Source: an uncultured bacterium (GTDB lineage Bacteria; Vulcanimicrobiota; CADAWZ01). Taken from it: a DNA stretch of 51,495 nt. The DNA is taken from NCBI GenBank assembly GCA_949288455.1, contig CASEKF010000005.1, forward strand, positions 1-51,495, given 5' to 3'. The notes under the pieces were generated by a model. It ran no database searches. It was given only the letters and a program-made list of their open reading frames with translations, and had not been told where the DNA came from. The translations under genes were made by a program, and so were the position numbers. Numbering within the stretch: the stretch's first letter is position 1; every line of letters starts with the position of its first letter. Below are positions 1 to 8,839 of the stretch, piece by piece.

Positions 1-935
1 TCCAAAAATATATAAACGACGAACTGAAAACATCAGATCTGGAAGTAGATTTTATTCTAGATCAAAAAAACTACGTAAAAGCCCTGTGGCTTACAACAAG
101 CGAACTAAATATAAAAAATATACGCGAACGATACGCGGCAATAGTGCCTGATAAAGATAAAAAACATTTCAAAGACAAACTGGAGCAGATCAAAAGCGGC
201 TTGTATTTTTCTAAAAATATACCGCAATGTCCCCCTTATAAAGAATTGCCTCCATGGTTCGACATATACGAAAGCGACGACGAAATCCTTTCCCCCGCCA
301 GGGAGCTCTCTCCATATACGAAGTATTATAAAGACAAAGACGAAACTTCTTCTTACGACTCCCCTTCTATAGCCGAACAACATATAGACAGAGCCGGTAT
401 CGAAAGCGCCTGGAAAAAAATAGACGAGCTGGAAAGATATATTAAAATAGCTATAGAAGCGAAAGCAAAAGATATTTTTCTAAAAACAAAAGTAAACGAC
501 GAAGATTGGTTCAAATTATTAAAACGATGCTACCGTCATTCTTTAAAAAAGAAATTTAACGACGAATATTATAAAAAGAATATAAGCAAAAATAATCTTA
601 ACGGTTTTATTCATTCGGCGCTGCATGTCATGTCGCTTCAAGACGCGCTTTTAATAATAGAAAACAAATGGCGATATTTCGATAAACTGTTTAACGGCGA
701 CAAACTTCATCATTGGAGTCCAAAATTTAGAATATGCGCCAGAGCCAGAAACTCAATACACCACAATACGGCAAATTATCTAACGAAAGAAGAACTGGAC
801 ATGACGAAAAAATATTGCGGCGAGATAATAGATCTCGTAAAGCGCGAATATGTCGCAAAGAACGAGATAAGCCGCGCCGCTAACGGCGCCTCTTCGTCTG
901 AAGACAGTCAAACGAATCGGCAAAACCGGCTTTAA
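1..935 (+). CDS. Partial protein with HEPN-like RNxxxH motif (5' end outside window)
   Basis: The reading frame (first full codon at base 3) is open to the left edge, so the true start lies outside the window; the GTG at 144 is probably internal. The visible part is about 310 residues, highly charged, mostly helical in character, with no membrane segment. Near the C-terminus the sequence RNSIHHN (bases 747-767) follows a helix rich in R and A. This fits the R-x4-H catalytic motif of HEPN-fold RNases and the C-terminal Swt1/HEPN-like domains attached to large defence ATPases. I infer the HEPN relationship from the motif and its C-terminal place; it is not proved. The upstream partner or domain is not visible. 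Bases 5 to 935 run into a strong terminator. Confidence 0.6.
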   Translation, partial: QKYINDELKTSDLEVDFILDQKNYVKALWLTTSELNIKNIRERYAAIVPDKDKKHFKDKLEQIKSGLYFSKNIPQCPPYKELPPWFDIYESDDEILSPARELSPYTKYYKDKDETSSYDSPSIAEQHIDRAGIESAWKKIDELERYIKIAIEAKAKDIFLKTKVNDEDWFKLLKRCYRHSLKKKFNDEYYKKNISKNNLNGFIHSALHVMSLQDALLIIENKWRYFDKLFNGDKLHHWSPKFRICARARNSIHHNTANYLTKEELDMTKKYCGEIIDLVKREYVAKNEISRAANGASSSEDSQTNRQNRL

Positions 936-972
936 TAAACCCAATATCTAAAAAACATAATCTTAAAGCTTA

Positions 973-1017
973 TAAAAAAAAGTCCTCTCGCTTTAATTTA
1001 GCGAGAGGACTTTTTTT
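973..1017. terminator. Rho-independent terminator, potentially bidirectional
   Basis: A perfect 11-bp stem (AGTCCTCTCGC, 981-991, with GCGAGAGGACT, 1001-1011) and a 9-base loop. It is flanked by an A-run (973-980) and a T-run (1011-1017), so it can end transcription from the partial gene on + and from the OPT operon on -. Confidence 0.93.
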
Positions 1018-1136
1018 AAGTCTATATTTAGAAGTTATCCGTATAGTCGACTATATGCTAAGCCTAACTTTTACGTTTTTTCTTCTTAAGCATTTTCGTT
1101 ATATTTATATTGAATATATTTGCGTTTGCCTTCGTC

Positions 1137-3470
1137 TTATTTTGACTCGGACTTATCCGAAGCTTCCTTAGAGCCGCCGGCTTTTTCGTCGCTTGAATCC
1201 GCTTTTTTAGACTTATGTTTAGCTTTAGATTTAGCCTTAAATTTAGATTTCGATTTGCTTTCGGAAGAAGGTTTTTTCTCCTCAGAGTTTTCTCCCGCAG
1301 CCTTTTTATCCGCTGTTTTTTTGTCCTCGCTCTTTTTGGCGTCTTCGCTCTTTTTGGCGTCATCGCCATTCTCGACGTCTCCGCCATTGTCAGAGTCTTC
1401 TTCGTCTGATTCTTCTTCCTCATTCGTAGACGCATTAGAAGACAATAGTTTATTTACGTCCATTAATGGGAAACATGCCAAAACTACGCCTATAATTCCT
1501 ATTACAAATAAACTGGGAATAAAGCTTGGGTTTGCGAAAATAGCCGGCACGGCTTTCCCGGAAAGTCCGTAAAAAGCGAAGCCTAAACCGGTCAAAGCTT
1601 CTCCGGCGATCAAGCCCGAAGCGACTAAAACTCCGTTATTCTCCGCCGCTAATCTTAATTTATCGCTTAAAGCCTTCTTATTCATATAAAGATCAAAAAT
1701 CCATTTTACGATTCCGCCTAAGAAAATTGCGGCTGTAGTTTCAAAAGGAAGATACATTCCGACTGAAACAAGCATAGGACTTTTAATTTTAACGAGAATA
1801 AAAGCTATGCCCATGATAATACCTATGATTATCAAGCCCCAAGTCATATTTCCTCCGACTATGCCCTGAGCGAGCATAGCCATAAGACCGGCCTGAGGAG
1901 CGGGATAATTCTTGCCTCCCAAACCGTACATCAACGGATCAAGATTGCCGGCCTTAGCCATAGCGATATCGCTCTGATGCATAGCCCCTAAAACTAAAAC
2001 CATAGCTATGGCAGAAGGTATTATGCCGATAAAATCTCCTACCTGCATCCGCCAGGGAGTTCCGCCCAAAATATGACCGACTTTAAGATCCTGAAACATC
2101 TCTCCGGCTACGGCAGCCGTAACGCATACGACGGCCGCTACGCCCAAAGCGGCAAGCACGCCCTCGTCCCCCTTAACTCCGAGGAACCATGCCATAACCC
2201 CGGCAACGATAACTATAGTGGCGATTGTAAGCCCGCTTATCGGGTTATTTGAAGAACCTATAAGACCGACAAGATAACCTGAAACGGCCGAAAAGAAAAA
2301 GCCCAAAATAAGCATTAAAACGGTCGTAATAACCGCATGAATAACGTTTTGAGTAAAATAGAAATAAATTACTCCGGTCAATAAAGCAGCTATAATAATA
2401 AGGATAAATACCAATCTGAAATTAAGATCCATCTCTGTCCTTACTTCGGAAGACTTAGCTCCGGCAGCTTTTTTTATGTCGTTAACCGCTCTTACAAGAC
2501 CGGTAGTTAAATTATTCCTCATATTGTACAGCGTATAAGCCGCGCTTACCAACATACCGCCGATAGCGATAGGACGCACGATCAATTTCCATACCTGAAC
2601 AGCCATACCTCCTATATCGTTTGAAGGATGACCTCCATTTAAAGCTAAAAAGTTGGAAAGATTAGGGCCGAGAAGCCACATAACTAAAGGAACAAAAAGC
2701 CCCCAAGCCAGCAAGCCTCCGCTAAAATTAAGACATGCCAAGACAGGACCTATAATAAAACCGACGCCCATATACGCAGGACTGACTCCGGGAGTAGTGA
2801 CGAACAAACCTCCGGAACCGTTTACGGTATACTCGATACCCTCTTTATAAGGAAGTTTAACGCTGCTGGGTTCAAAGTGGAAATATCTTTCCCAGCTGGA
2901 AGCGAAAAGCTTAAATTTTCCCAAAGCCTGAATGACGGCTCCAATTAACATTGCTCCCAAAAGATACGCGGCTCCGGCTCCTCCCGATTGGCCGGCCTTG
3001 TGAATTTCTCCGGCGGCTACCGATTCAGGGAACGGAAGCTCATGATCTTCAACCATCACTCTTCTTAAAACGGTAACGAACAAAACGCCCATACAACCGC
3101 CAAGAATAAGTATAGCCGAACATATCGTCAAATTTATTCCCGAAAAATCCTTCCAAAGACCGGATATTAAAAAAGCGGGAAGAGTAAAAATAGCGCCTGC
3201 GGCTACCGATTCTCCAATAGAGCCTATGGTTCTGGCTATATTTTCTTCAAGAATCGTCCCCTTATTTTTTCCTTTCCAAAGGCGAAGAACCGCCATTCCT
3301 ATAACGGCGGCAGGGTAAGTGGCGGCGATGGTCATTCCCGCCTTAAGACCTAAATAAGCGTTTGCCGCTCCAAGTATTACAGACATAACCAGCCCTATCA
3401 AAATCGCTCTTAAAGTAAATTCCTTCATTGTGGAAGAAGAGCTTACGTAAGGCTTAAATTTATTATCCAC
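1137..3470 (-). CDS. OPT family oligopeptide transporter with charged C-terminal tail
   Basis: Inner-membrane peptide (or metal-chelate) importer of the OPT superfamily, 777 residues. The N-terminal family signature NAYLGLKAGMTIAATYPA is present at about residues 37-54, followed by many hydrophobic segments up to about residue 675. The start is GTG with AGGAGGT at 3481-3487. It lies 26 bases downstream of the M20 peptidase on the same strand, so uptake and cleavage of peptides are probably co-transcribed. Odd: the last ~98 residues are a low-complexity tail, acidic first (EEEESDEEDSD) and then lysine/serine-rich (KSKSKFKAKSKAKHKSKK); OPT proteins normally end soon after the last helix. Substrate is inferred from family and neighbour only. 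Confidence 0.93.
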   Translation of the reverse strand: MDNKFKPYVSSSSTMKEFTLRAILIGLVMSVILGAANAYLGLKAGMTIAATYPAAVIGMAVLRLWKGKNKGTILEENIARTIGSIGESVAAGAIFTLPAFLISGLWKDFSGINLTICSAILILGGCMGVLFVTVLRRVMVEDHELPFPESVAAGEIHKAGQSGGAGAAYLLGAMLIGAVIQALGKFKLFASSWERYFHFEPSSVKLPYKEGIEYTVNGSGGLFVTTPGVSPAYMGVGFIIGPVLACLNFSGGLLAWGLFVPLVMWLLGPNLSNFLALNGGHPSNDIGGMAVQVWKLIVRPIAIGGMLVSAAYTLYNMRNNLTTGLVRAVNDIKKAAGAKSSEVRTEMDLNFRLVFILIIIAALLTGVIYFYFTQNVIHAVITTVLMLILGFFFSAVSGYLVGLIGSSNNPISGLTIATIVIVAGVMAWFLGVKGDEGVLAALGVAAVVCVTAAVAGEMFQDLKVGHILGGTPWRMQVGDFIGIIPSAIAMVLVLGAMHQSDIAMAKAGNLDPLMYGLGGKNYPAPQAGLMAMLAQGIVGGNMTWGLIIIGIIMGIAFILVKIKSPMLVSVGMYLPFETTAAIFLGGIVKWIFDLYMNKKALSDKLRLAAENNGVLVASGLIAGEALTGLGFAFYGLSGKAVPAIFANPSFIPSLFVIGIIGVVLACFPLMDVNKLLSSNASTNEEEESDEEDSDNGGDVENGDDAKKSEDAKKSEDKKTADKKAAGENSEEKKPSSESKSKSKFKAKSKAKHKSKKADSSDEKAGGSKEASDKSESK

Positions 3471-3496
3471 GAATTTAGTTACCTCCTAATATATTT

Positions 3497-4738
3497 TTAT
3501 ATAGACGAAAGGGCTATATGAGCGAATACTTTCGCGTCGCCGATTACGTTGGAAATTCTGCAGTTTTCGTTGGCCTGATGAGCCGTATCGTTAAGCTTCG
3601 ACCAAACTACGGCGGGAATGCCGGCCTTTCTTATATAAGCCGCTACCGTTCCTCCTCCTATTCCGCACGCTCTAGGCTCTACGGAATATACTTCCTTCAC
3701 GGCGTCGGCGCATAATTTAACGACGTCGCTTTCCGGATCCGTCTCAGGAGCGGCCTGCTCCTTCTGCGCATAGTCCATAACGACTTTCGCGTCAAAATCT
3801 TTTTCGATGCCATCGGCAATTTTTCTTATCTCTGAGATCACGTCCTCAAGCTTATAGCAAGGAAGAACTCTGCAGTCGAAATAAAAAACGTCCTCCCCCG
3901 GAATCGAATTTACGTTCGGAACGTTAGCCTCTTTTTTAGTCGGTTCAAAAGTGCTTGTGGGCGGTTCAAAAATAGGATTCTCCGCTCCGAAAATCTCATA
4001 CAACGTCTGCAGGCGAACGATTAAATTCGAAGCGGCTTTAAAAGCGTTAACGCCGAAATTAGGCCTGCTTGCATGAGCCTGTTTGCCTTTAACGGTAAAT
4101 TTTACCCACATAATGGATTTTTCCGCCACTTCAATTCTGGAGCCGTCGTCTACTCCGGAATCAGGCACATATACTAAGTCATTTTTCGAAAATAAATTCG
4201 ATTTTTTCTTTAAGATATACTGAATGCCGTCGCGACTTCCGGTTTCTTCGTCGGAAATAAAAAGCAAAGCTAAATCGTACTTTGGACGAAGTCCCTCCTC
4301 TATAATTGCCTTAGCGGCCAAGAAAGAGGAAATCATTCCTTGCTGATTATCTTCTACTCCTCTTCCGTATAAAAAATCTCCGTCTACTTTTAATTCAAAC
4401 GGATTAGAACTCCAAAGTTTTAAATCGCCTTCCGGAACAATATCGTAATGGCTCATAATCCATACGGTTCTGGAAGAATCCTCTCCTTTAAGCCTGTATA
4501 TATGATTAGGTCGAGTTCCCTCTTTTAAAGACGGGCAAGGAGCGTTGAATTCTTCCGCGGAAAAGCAGCCTAAAGCGTCCATATAAGTTTTCATTCTTAA
4601 AGCTTTCTCCCATTCGCCTTTTCCTCCGGAATCAGGAGAAAGAGCCGGAATCGCAGTCAGCGCTCGCTGCATTTCTACGACGTCCTCTTTATAGCCGTCT
4701 ATACGTTTAAATACTTTTCCAGTAATGTCTGTCGGCAT
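3497..4738 (-). CDS. M20 family metallopeptidase (DapE/ArgE-like)
   Basis: Cytoplasmic zinc peptidase or deacylase, 413 residues, without a signal peptide. Family motifs appear in order: HYDIVPEGD (first metal ligand), YGRGVEDNQQG (bridging Asp), DEETGSRDG (catalytic and metal Glu), and YVPDSG. The ATG at 4738 is chosen because AAAGGA lies 8 bases upstream and the conserved sequence begins there; a longer frame reaches 4867 but its extra 43 residues are hydrophobic and have no ribosome site. It precedes the OPT transporter by 26 bases, so a role in cleaving imported di- or oligopeptides is likely. The exact substrate cannot be told; DapE, ArgE and dipeptidases share these motifs. Confidence 0.9.
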   Translation of the reverse strand: MPTDITGKVFKRIDGYKEDVVEMQRALTAIPALSPDSGGKGEWEKALRMKTYMDALGCFSAEEFNAPCPSLKEGTRPNHIYRLKGEDSSRTVWIMSHYDIVPEGDLKLWSSNPFELKVDGDFLYGRGVEDNQQGMISSFLAAKAIIEEGLRPKYDLALLFISDEETGSRDGIQYILKKKSNLFSKNDLVYVPDSGVDDGSRIEVAEKSIMWVKFTVKGKQAHASRPNFGVNAFKAASNLIVRLQTLYEIFGAENPIFEPPTSTFEPTKKEANVPNVNSIPGEDVFYFDCRVLPCYKLEDVISEIRKIADGIEKDFDAKVVMDYAQKEQAAPETDPESDVVKLCADAVKEVYSVEPRACGIGGGTVAAYIRKAGIPAVVWSKLNDTAHQANENCRISNVIGDAKVFAHIALSSI

Positions 4739-4999
4739 ATAACATCCTTTCTTACGCATAATTTTAGAAACTAATTTTATCTGAAAATATTTCTGCTCTG
4801 TCTCAAGTAAAACCTTCAAAAACGCAATAAATAAAGATAGAAAAGCCGTAATCAAGGAAAAGATCAATAAAAATAAAATAAATCTTGAAGGATTTTTAGT
4901 AAATTCAAAACAATTTAAATAAATTCCATAATTTAAAACTCCAACGCCGCTGCTTTATCAAAAATGCGCGTTAAAACGACAAAATAAAAGGACAAAATA

Positions 5000-5656
5000 A
5001 TGAAAAATCTGCTCATATTCGATTTTGACGGAGTTATAGCCGACTCCGCTCCGTTTTATATGGAAAAATATAGAGAAGCCGCCGCTAAATTCGGAAAAAT
5101 ATATCCCGTCGAAACGCTAAACGATTTTAAAAGATGGTATGATTCGGCTTGGGAAAATAATTATGTCAATTTAGGTTTCAACTCGGACGAAACAAAAGAA
5201 GCCGTAAAAATAGTGCGACTCGGAATAAATTATAGCGATATTCCCATATTTAAAGGGCTTAAACAAGCTCTGACAAAATTATCGGAAAAATATATCCTGT
5301 CAATAGCATCCTGCACAATCAAAGCGATACTTTTAAAGAAGCTGGAAGAAGAAAAAATTTTAAAGTTTTTCTCATATGTCGCGGGCGGCGACGGACGAGG
5401 CAGCAGAAAAGAAGCAATTATAAACGAAGTATTAACGCGGCTGCGCGTAAAACCTGCCTACGCGATTATGATAGGAGATACCGAAATGGACGTAAAGTCG
5501 GCCAAAGTCCTCGGCATACCGTCGATAGGAGCCGGATACGGATGGCAAACTAAAGAGAGACTTTTTAAAGCTGGAGCCTCCGCCGTAGCCGACGCTCCGG
5601 AACGCATTCCTGAACTGGCCGACAAAATGTTCAAAGATAAAACGATTGTCTTATAA
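5000..5656 (+). CDS. HAD superfamily hydrolase (phosphatase-like)
   Basis: A 218-residue haloacid dehalogenase-fold phosphatase. Motif I is DFDGV at residues 8-12 (nucleophile D8, general acid D10), SC at about residues 99-100 is motif II, and GDTEMD at 159-164 is motif III. A helical cap lies between motifs I and II, as in phosphoglycolate phosphatase or beta-phosphoglucomutase relatives. AAAAGG at 4986-4991 supports the ATG. It is 47 bases ahead of the HgdC-type activator and divergent from the M20/OPT operon across a 260-bp AT-rich region (4739-4999). The substrate is not predictable from sequence. Confidence 0.85.
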   Translation: MKNLLIFDFDGVIADSAPFYMEKYREAAAKFGKIYPVETLNDFKRWYDSAWENNYVNLGFNSDETKEAVKIVRLGINYSDIPIFKGLKQALTKLSEKYILSIASCTIKAILLKKLEEEKILKFFSYVAGGDGRGSRKEAIINEVLTRLRVKPAYAIMIGDTEMDVKSAKVLGIPSIGAGYGWQTKERLFKAGASAVADAPERIPELADKMFKDKTIVL

Positions 5657-5703
5657 ACTGAGGACAAAATATAAAAACGAAAGAGAAAACCGGTCAAACA
5701 AAA

Positions 5704-6516
5704 ATGAACAAAACGCTTACTCTTGGAATAGACGTCGGTTCAAGAACGTTAAAAGGAGTCATTTTAAACTCGGAAAATCTTACCGTGGCGGACAGCATAG
5801 TTCGCGAAACTACGGCTTTGCCTAAAGAAGCGGCTCAACTAATGATCGACGAATTGTTAAAAAGAAATAAACTGGCAAAAAAAGATATAGCTTTTACGGT
5901 AAGCTCCGGCTATGGCAGAGAACAGATAAGCGAAGCGGATAAAACCGTAACGGAAATAACTTGCCAAGCCGCTGGCATACGCCATCTGTTTCCGGAAGCC
6001 AAAACGATTATCGACATAGGAGGGCAGGACAGCAAAGCTATAAAAGTCGAAAACGGAATAGTATGCGACTTTGCTATGAACGACAGATGCGCCGCAGGCA
6101 CCGGCCGTTTTCTTGAAATCGTTGAAAATATTCTGGAATTAAGTAAGGACCAAACGTACGAAACGGCTATTAAAGCTAAAAATCCATGTTCTATAAATAA
6201 TATGTGCGTAGTCTTCGCAGAATCTGAAATAATAAGCCTTTTAGCGTCCGGCAGAAATAAAGGCGATATTTTTGCCGGAGTTTTAAATTCCCTCGCAAAA
6301 AGAACGGCGGCCCTAGCCGGAAAAATAGGCGTAGAGCCGCCTGTTATATTTACGGGCGGAGTAGCTCTGTCAAAAGCTATGACAGAAAGTCTTGCGAAAG
6401 CTCTGGGCGAAAAAATCATAACGCCGGCAAACCCAAGCGTAACGGTAGCTTTAGGAGCCGCGATAATAGCCGCCAAAAGACTTAAAAGGAAAAATCTTCA
6501 AGATAAATCGTTTTAA
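5704..6516 (+). CDS. BadF/BadG/HgdC-type ATPase, 2-hydroxyacyl-CoA dehydratase activator
   Basis: A 270-residue ASKHA-fold ATPase that, in its family, forms a homodimer holding one [4Fe-4S] cluster and injects an electron into a dehydratase or reductase at the cost of ATP. Visible: phosphate-1 loop GIDVGS (8-13), DIGGQDSK (104-111), and the two cluster cysteines in DRCAAGTGRF (C129) and NNMCVVF (C168). These positions match the known activator of Acidaminococcus. No dehydratase subunits are adjacent. The only possible partner in the window is the HgdB-like protein at 25648-26625, about 19 kb away. The ribosome site before ATG 5704 is weak. The function as an activator is solid; its target is inferred. 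Confidence 0.9.
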   Translation: MNKTLTLGIDVGSRTLKGVILNSENLTVADSIVRETTALPKEAAQLMIDELLKRNKLAKKDIAFTVSSGYGREQISEADKTVTEITCQAAGIRHLFPEAKTIIDIGGQDSKAIKVENGIVCDFAMNDRCAAGTGRFLEIVENILELSKDQTYETAIKAKNPCSINNMCVVFAESEIISLLASGRNKGDIFAGVLNSLAKRTAALAGKIGVEPPVIFTGGVALSKAMTESLAKALGEKIITPANPSVTVALGAAIIAAKRLKRKNLQDKSF

Positions 6517-6556
6517 TCTGTCTGATGAGAAATGGCAACTTTTCAGCTATCTCGCG

Positions 6557-7180
6557 TCAGACTCGTTTACGGCCGCCGGCAACTGATAAAAGTTTATCGA
6601 GATCTTCTTTAGAAATGCCCTTAGGCTTCCCAAAACATCCGGCGATATAAGAAATACGGCATAAAGATTCCAAAGTCTCAAGTTTGTTCGCGGCGTCGAA
6701 CAGATTTGAACCTAAACAAAAAGGGCCGTGATTAGCTAATAAAAAAACGTCTGAATCCTTAATAAAAGGCTTCAAGGAAGCCGGAACTTCTTCGGTCGAA
6801 GGAACGGCAAAATCGGCTAACGGAACTCTGCCTAAAACAATTGCGGATTCGGCTAAAAGAGACGAGTCGACTCCGCCGCAAACGCTCGCCGCAACAGAAT
6901 ACGCAGGGTGGGCATGTATAGCCGCGTTAACGTCTTCTCGAACGGAATAAGCGTATAAATGCATTTTCAGTTCAGAAGAAGGCTTTAATGCGCCCTCCAA
7001 AATATTGCCGCGCAGATCAACTCTGACAAAATCTTCTTCTAAAAGCGTATCCTTGGGCCTGGAAGAAGGAGTAACCAAAATAGAATTATCGTTCAGGCGA
7101 ACCGTTATGTTTCCCCCTGTTCCGGGGAAAAAACCCAAAGCATGAAGCCTGCGAGCGTAAAATAAAATTTCTTGTTTCAT
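6557..7180 (-). CDS. Class II aldolase/adducin family protein
   Basis: A 207-residue zinc aldolase or dehydratase of the FucA/AraD/MtnB family. The phosphate-binding segments TGGNITVR (21-28) and TPSS (37-40), catalytic E70 in KPSSE, and zinc ligands H89, H91 (HAHP) and H151 (ANHG) are all present at the spacing known for fuculose-phosphate aldolase. It is the last gene of a minus-strand run after PilT, 33 bases downstream. It ends 40 bases from the convergent activator gene. Whether it cleaves a sugar phosphate, or acts in methionine salvage, cannot be told; no sugar kinase or isomerase sits beside it. Confidence 0.87.
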   Translation of the reverse strand: MKQEILFYARRLHALGFFPGTGGNITVRLNDNSILVTPSSRPKDTLLEEDFVRVDLRGNILEGALKPSSELKMHLYAYSVREDVNAAIHAHPAYSVAASVCGGVDSSLLAESAIVLGRVPLADFAVPSTEEVPASLKPFIKDSDVFLLANHGPFCLGSNLFDAANKLETLESLCRISYIAGCFGKPKGISKEDLDKLLSVAGGRKRV

Positions 7181-7213
7181 AACAAAAATCTCTTTATGAT
7201 TCTAAATAAAACG

Positions 7214-8323
7214 CTAAGTCGTAACGCTTTCAGGAGGAATAACTCCGACGAGCTTTTTAAATCCTTCGATATCCTGGGCTCTGGACAAAGCCGCTTCATA
7301 AGATATTTTGCCTCTTAAATAAAGCTCTTTCAGCGAATATTCCATAGTCTGCATTCCTTCGTTAAAACCTATTTCCAAAATGCTTTTAAGAGTATGAAGT
7401 CTTCCCTCTCTTATAACGTTTCTTACTGCCGGCGTCGCTACGAGCGCTTCGCATGCCAAACACATACCGGAACCGTTGACCGCGGGAATAAGCGTCTGAG
7501 ATAAAATACCCTCAATCGTAGCGGAAAGCTGCACTCTTATTTGAGACTGATGTTCAGAAGGGAATATGTCCAGTATACGAGCTATTGTGTCTATGGCGCT
7601 GTTAGTGTGAAGAGTCGAAAATACCAAGTGCCCCGTCTCAGCAGCCGTCAAAGTCACTTTTACGGAATCGATATCTCTGATTTCTCCGACTAAAATAACG
7701 TCAGGATCCTGTCTTAAGCAAGATCTGAGAGCCGCAGTAAACGAATTTGTATGAAGCCCTACTTCTCTTTGTCTTATCAAGGACTTTTTATTTTTATGAA
7801 CGTATTCTATCGGATCTTCGATAGTAATAATATGATCGTTCATATGAGTGTTAATATAATCGATGCAAGCGGCCAAAGTAGTCGTTTTTCCGCTTCCCGT
7901 GGCTCCTGAAATAATTATCAAACCGTTAGTTTTCTCGCACAGCTTCGGCATTATAGCGGGAAGGCCAAGTTTGCCTAAAGGTATGGGATCGTCCGGAATT
8001 CTTCTGAAGGCGGCTCCAATCGAGTTCTTTTCAAAGAATACGTTTACCCTGAAACGCCCTATACCGACTGCCTCATAAGCTGAATCCAACTCTTTTTCAG
8101 TAATAAACTCTTCTTGCTGATAATCGGACAAAATACTAAAAACCATTCTTTGAAGAATCTCAGGAGTAATAACTCCAAGAGCGGACAAAGGAATCAACTC
8201 GCCTCTAATTCTAAGAACGGGAGGCGCATTGCCGGCCAGATGCAAATCTGTAGCTCCCTGCTGCACAACCCTTTTTAAAAGTTCCAAAAGAAGTCTTTCG
8301 TCAGGGGATACGTTTACAGACAT
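7214..8323 (-). CDS. pilT: Type IV pilus retraction ATPase PilT
   Basis: A 369-residue hexameric secretion ATPase of the cytoplasm. Walker A is GATGSGKT (140-147), the Asp box includes TIEDPIE (168-173), Walker B is within DPDVILVGEIRD (206-217), and the His box contains HTNSA (239-243). The C-terminal sequence VRNVIREG corresponds to the AIRNLIRE motif needed for pilus retraction, which favours PilT over PilB or GspE. It lies 25 bases after gspG, which is unusual: type II pseudopilin genes normally go with GspE. It may power retraction of a pilus or pseudopilus built elsewhere. Confidence 0.92.
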   Translation of the reverse strand: MSVNVSPDERLLLELLKRVVQQGATDLHLAGNAPPVLRIRGELIPLSALGVITPEILQRMVFSILSDYQQEEFITEKELDSAYEAVGIGRFRVNVFFEKNSIGAAFRRIPDDPIPLGKLGLPAIMPKLCEKTNGLIIISGATGSGKTTTLAACIDYINTHMNDHIITIEDPIEYVHKNKKSLIRQREVGLHTNSFTAALRSCLRQDPDVILVGEIRDIDSVKVTLTAAETGHLVFSTLHTNSAIDTIARILDIFPSEHQSQIRVQLSATIEGILSQTLIPAVNGSGMCLACEALVATPAVRNVIREGRLHTLKSILEIGFNEGMQTMEYSLKELYLRGKISYEAALSRAQDIEGFKKLVGVIPPESVTT

Positions 8324-8348
8324 GAATTTATTCCTCCGTTAAACTAAA

Positions 8349-8822
8349 TTATTCAGGCAAATTCCAACTATTTATATCGTCTTCGCTCTCTACTCCGTCA
8401 GGGCCAAACGAACTCAAATCAAATCTTAAGTAAGGATTCAGTTCTTCGTCTTCGTCGTAATCGTCGGAAGGATTATGATCTACTCCCGGGCAAATATAAA
8501 TATACTCATGTTTCCACGGATCAACGGGAATTTTTTCAAGATACTTTTTCCATTTTATAGGTTCAGGTTCTCCGTCAGGCTTCTCTACCAAAGCGTTCAA
8601 ACCTTGCTCCGTAGAAGGATAGGAACCGTTGTCAAGCCTATATAATTCCAAAGCTTTCATAAGTTCTCTTATTTGAACTACAGCCTGAGTTTTTTTAGCG
8701 TCTTCCGCCCTTCCTACGAAATTTGGGATAATCAATCCCGCAAGAATAGCAAGAATAGCGACGACGACCATCAATTCAAGAAAAGTAAAACCTCTCGCGA
8801 CAAAATTACGTTTTATTCTCAA
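8349..8822 (-). CDS. gspG: Type II secretion major pseudopilin GspG
   Basis: Major pseudopilin of a type II secretion-like system, about 157 residues. A short basic leader ends in ARG, then FTFLELMVVVAILAILAGL (prepilin cleavage after G, Glu at +5, hydrophobic helix). The C-terminal globular part shows GspG hallmarks: YPSTEQGLNAL, IPVDPWKHEYIY, and the SFGPDGVESEDDINSWN calcium-binding end. GGAGG lies 6 bases upstream of a TTG at 8822, so I prefer this start to a TTG at 8834 that overlaps the ribosome site. It sits between gspC and pilT. Confidence 0.92.
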   Translation of the reverse strand: MRIKRNFVARGFTFLELMVVVAILAILAGLIIPNFVGRAEDAKKTQAVVQIRELMKALELYRLDNGSYPSTEQGLNALVEKPDGEPEPIKWKKYLEKIPVDPWKHEYIYICPGVDHNPSDDYDEDEELNPYLRFDLSSFGPDGVESEDDINSWNLPE

Positions 8823-8839
8823 AAAAACCTCCAAAAAAT

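Noticed and set aside
1120-1572. Long reading frames on both strands over the OPT charged tail
   Set aside because: They arise from the low-complexity Lys/Ser/Glu codons of the real minus-strand gene; no ribosome site or recognisable protein.
6520-6562. Hairpin between the activator and the aldolase gene (GTCTGA / TCAGAC)
   Set aside because: Long imperfect loop and no T-run on either strand; too weak to call a terminator.
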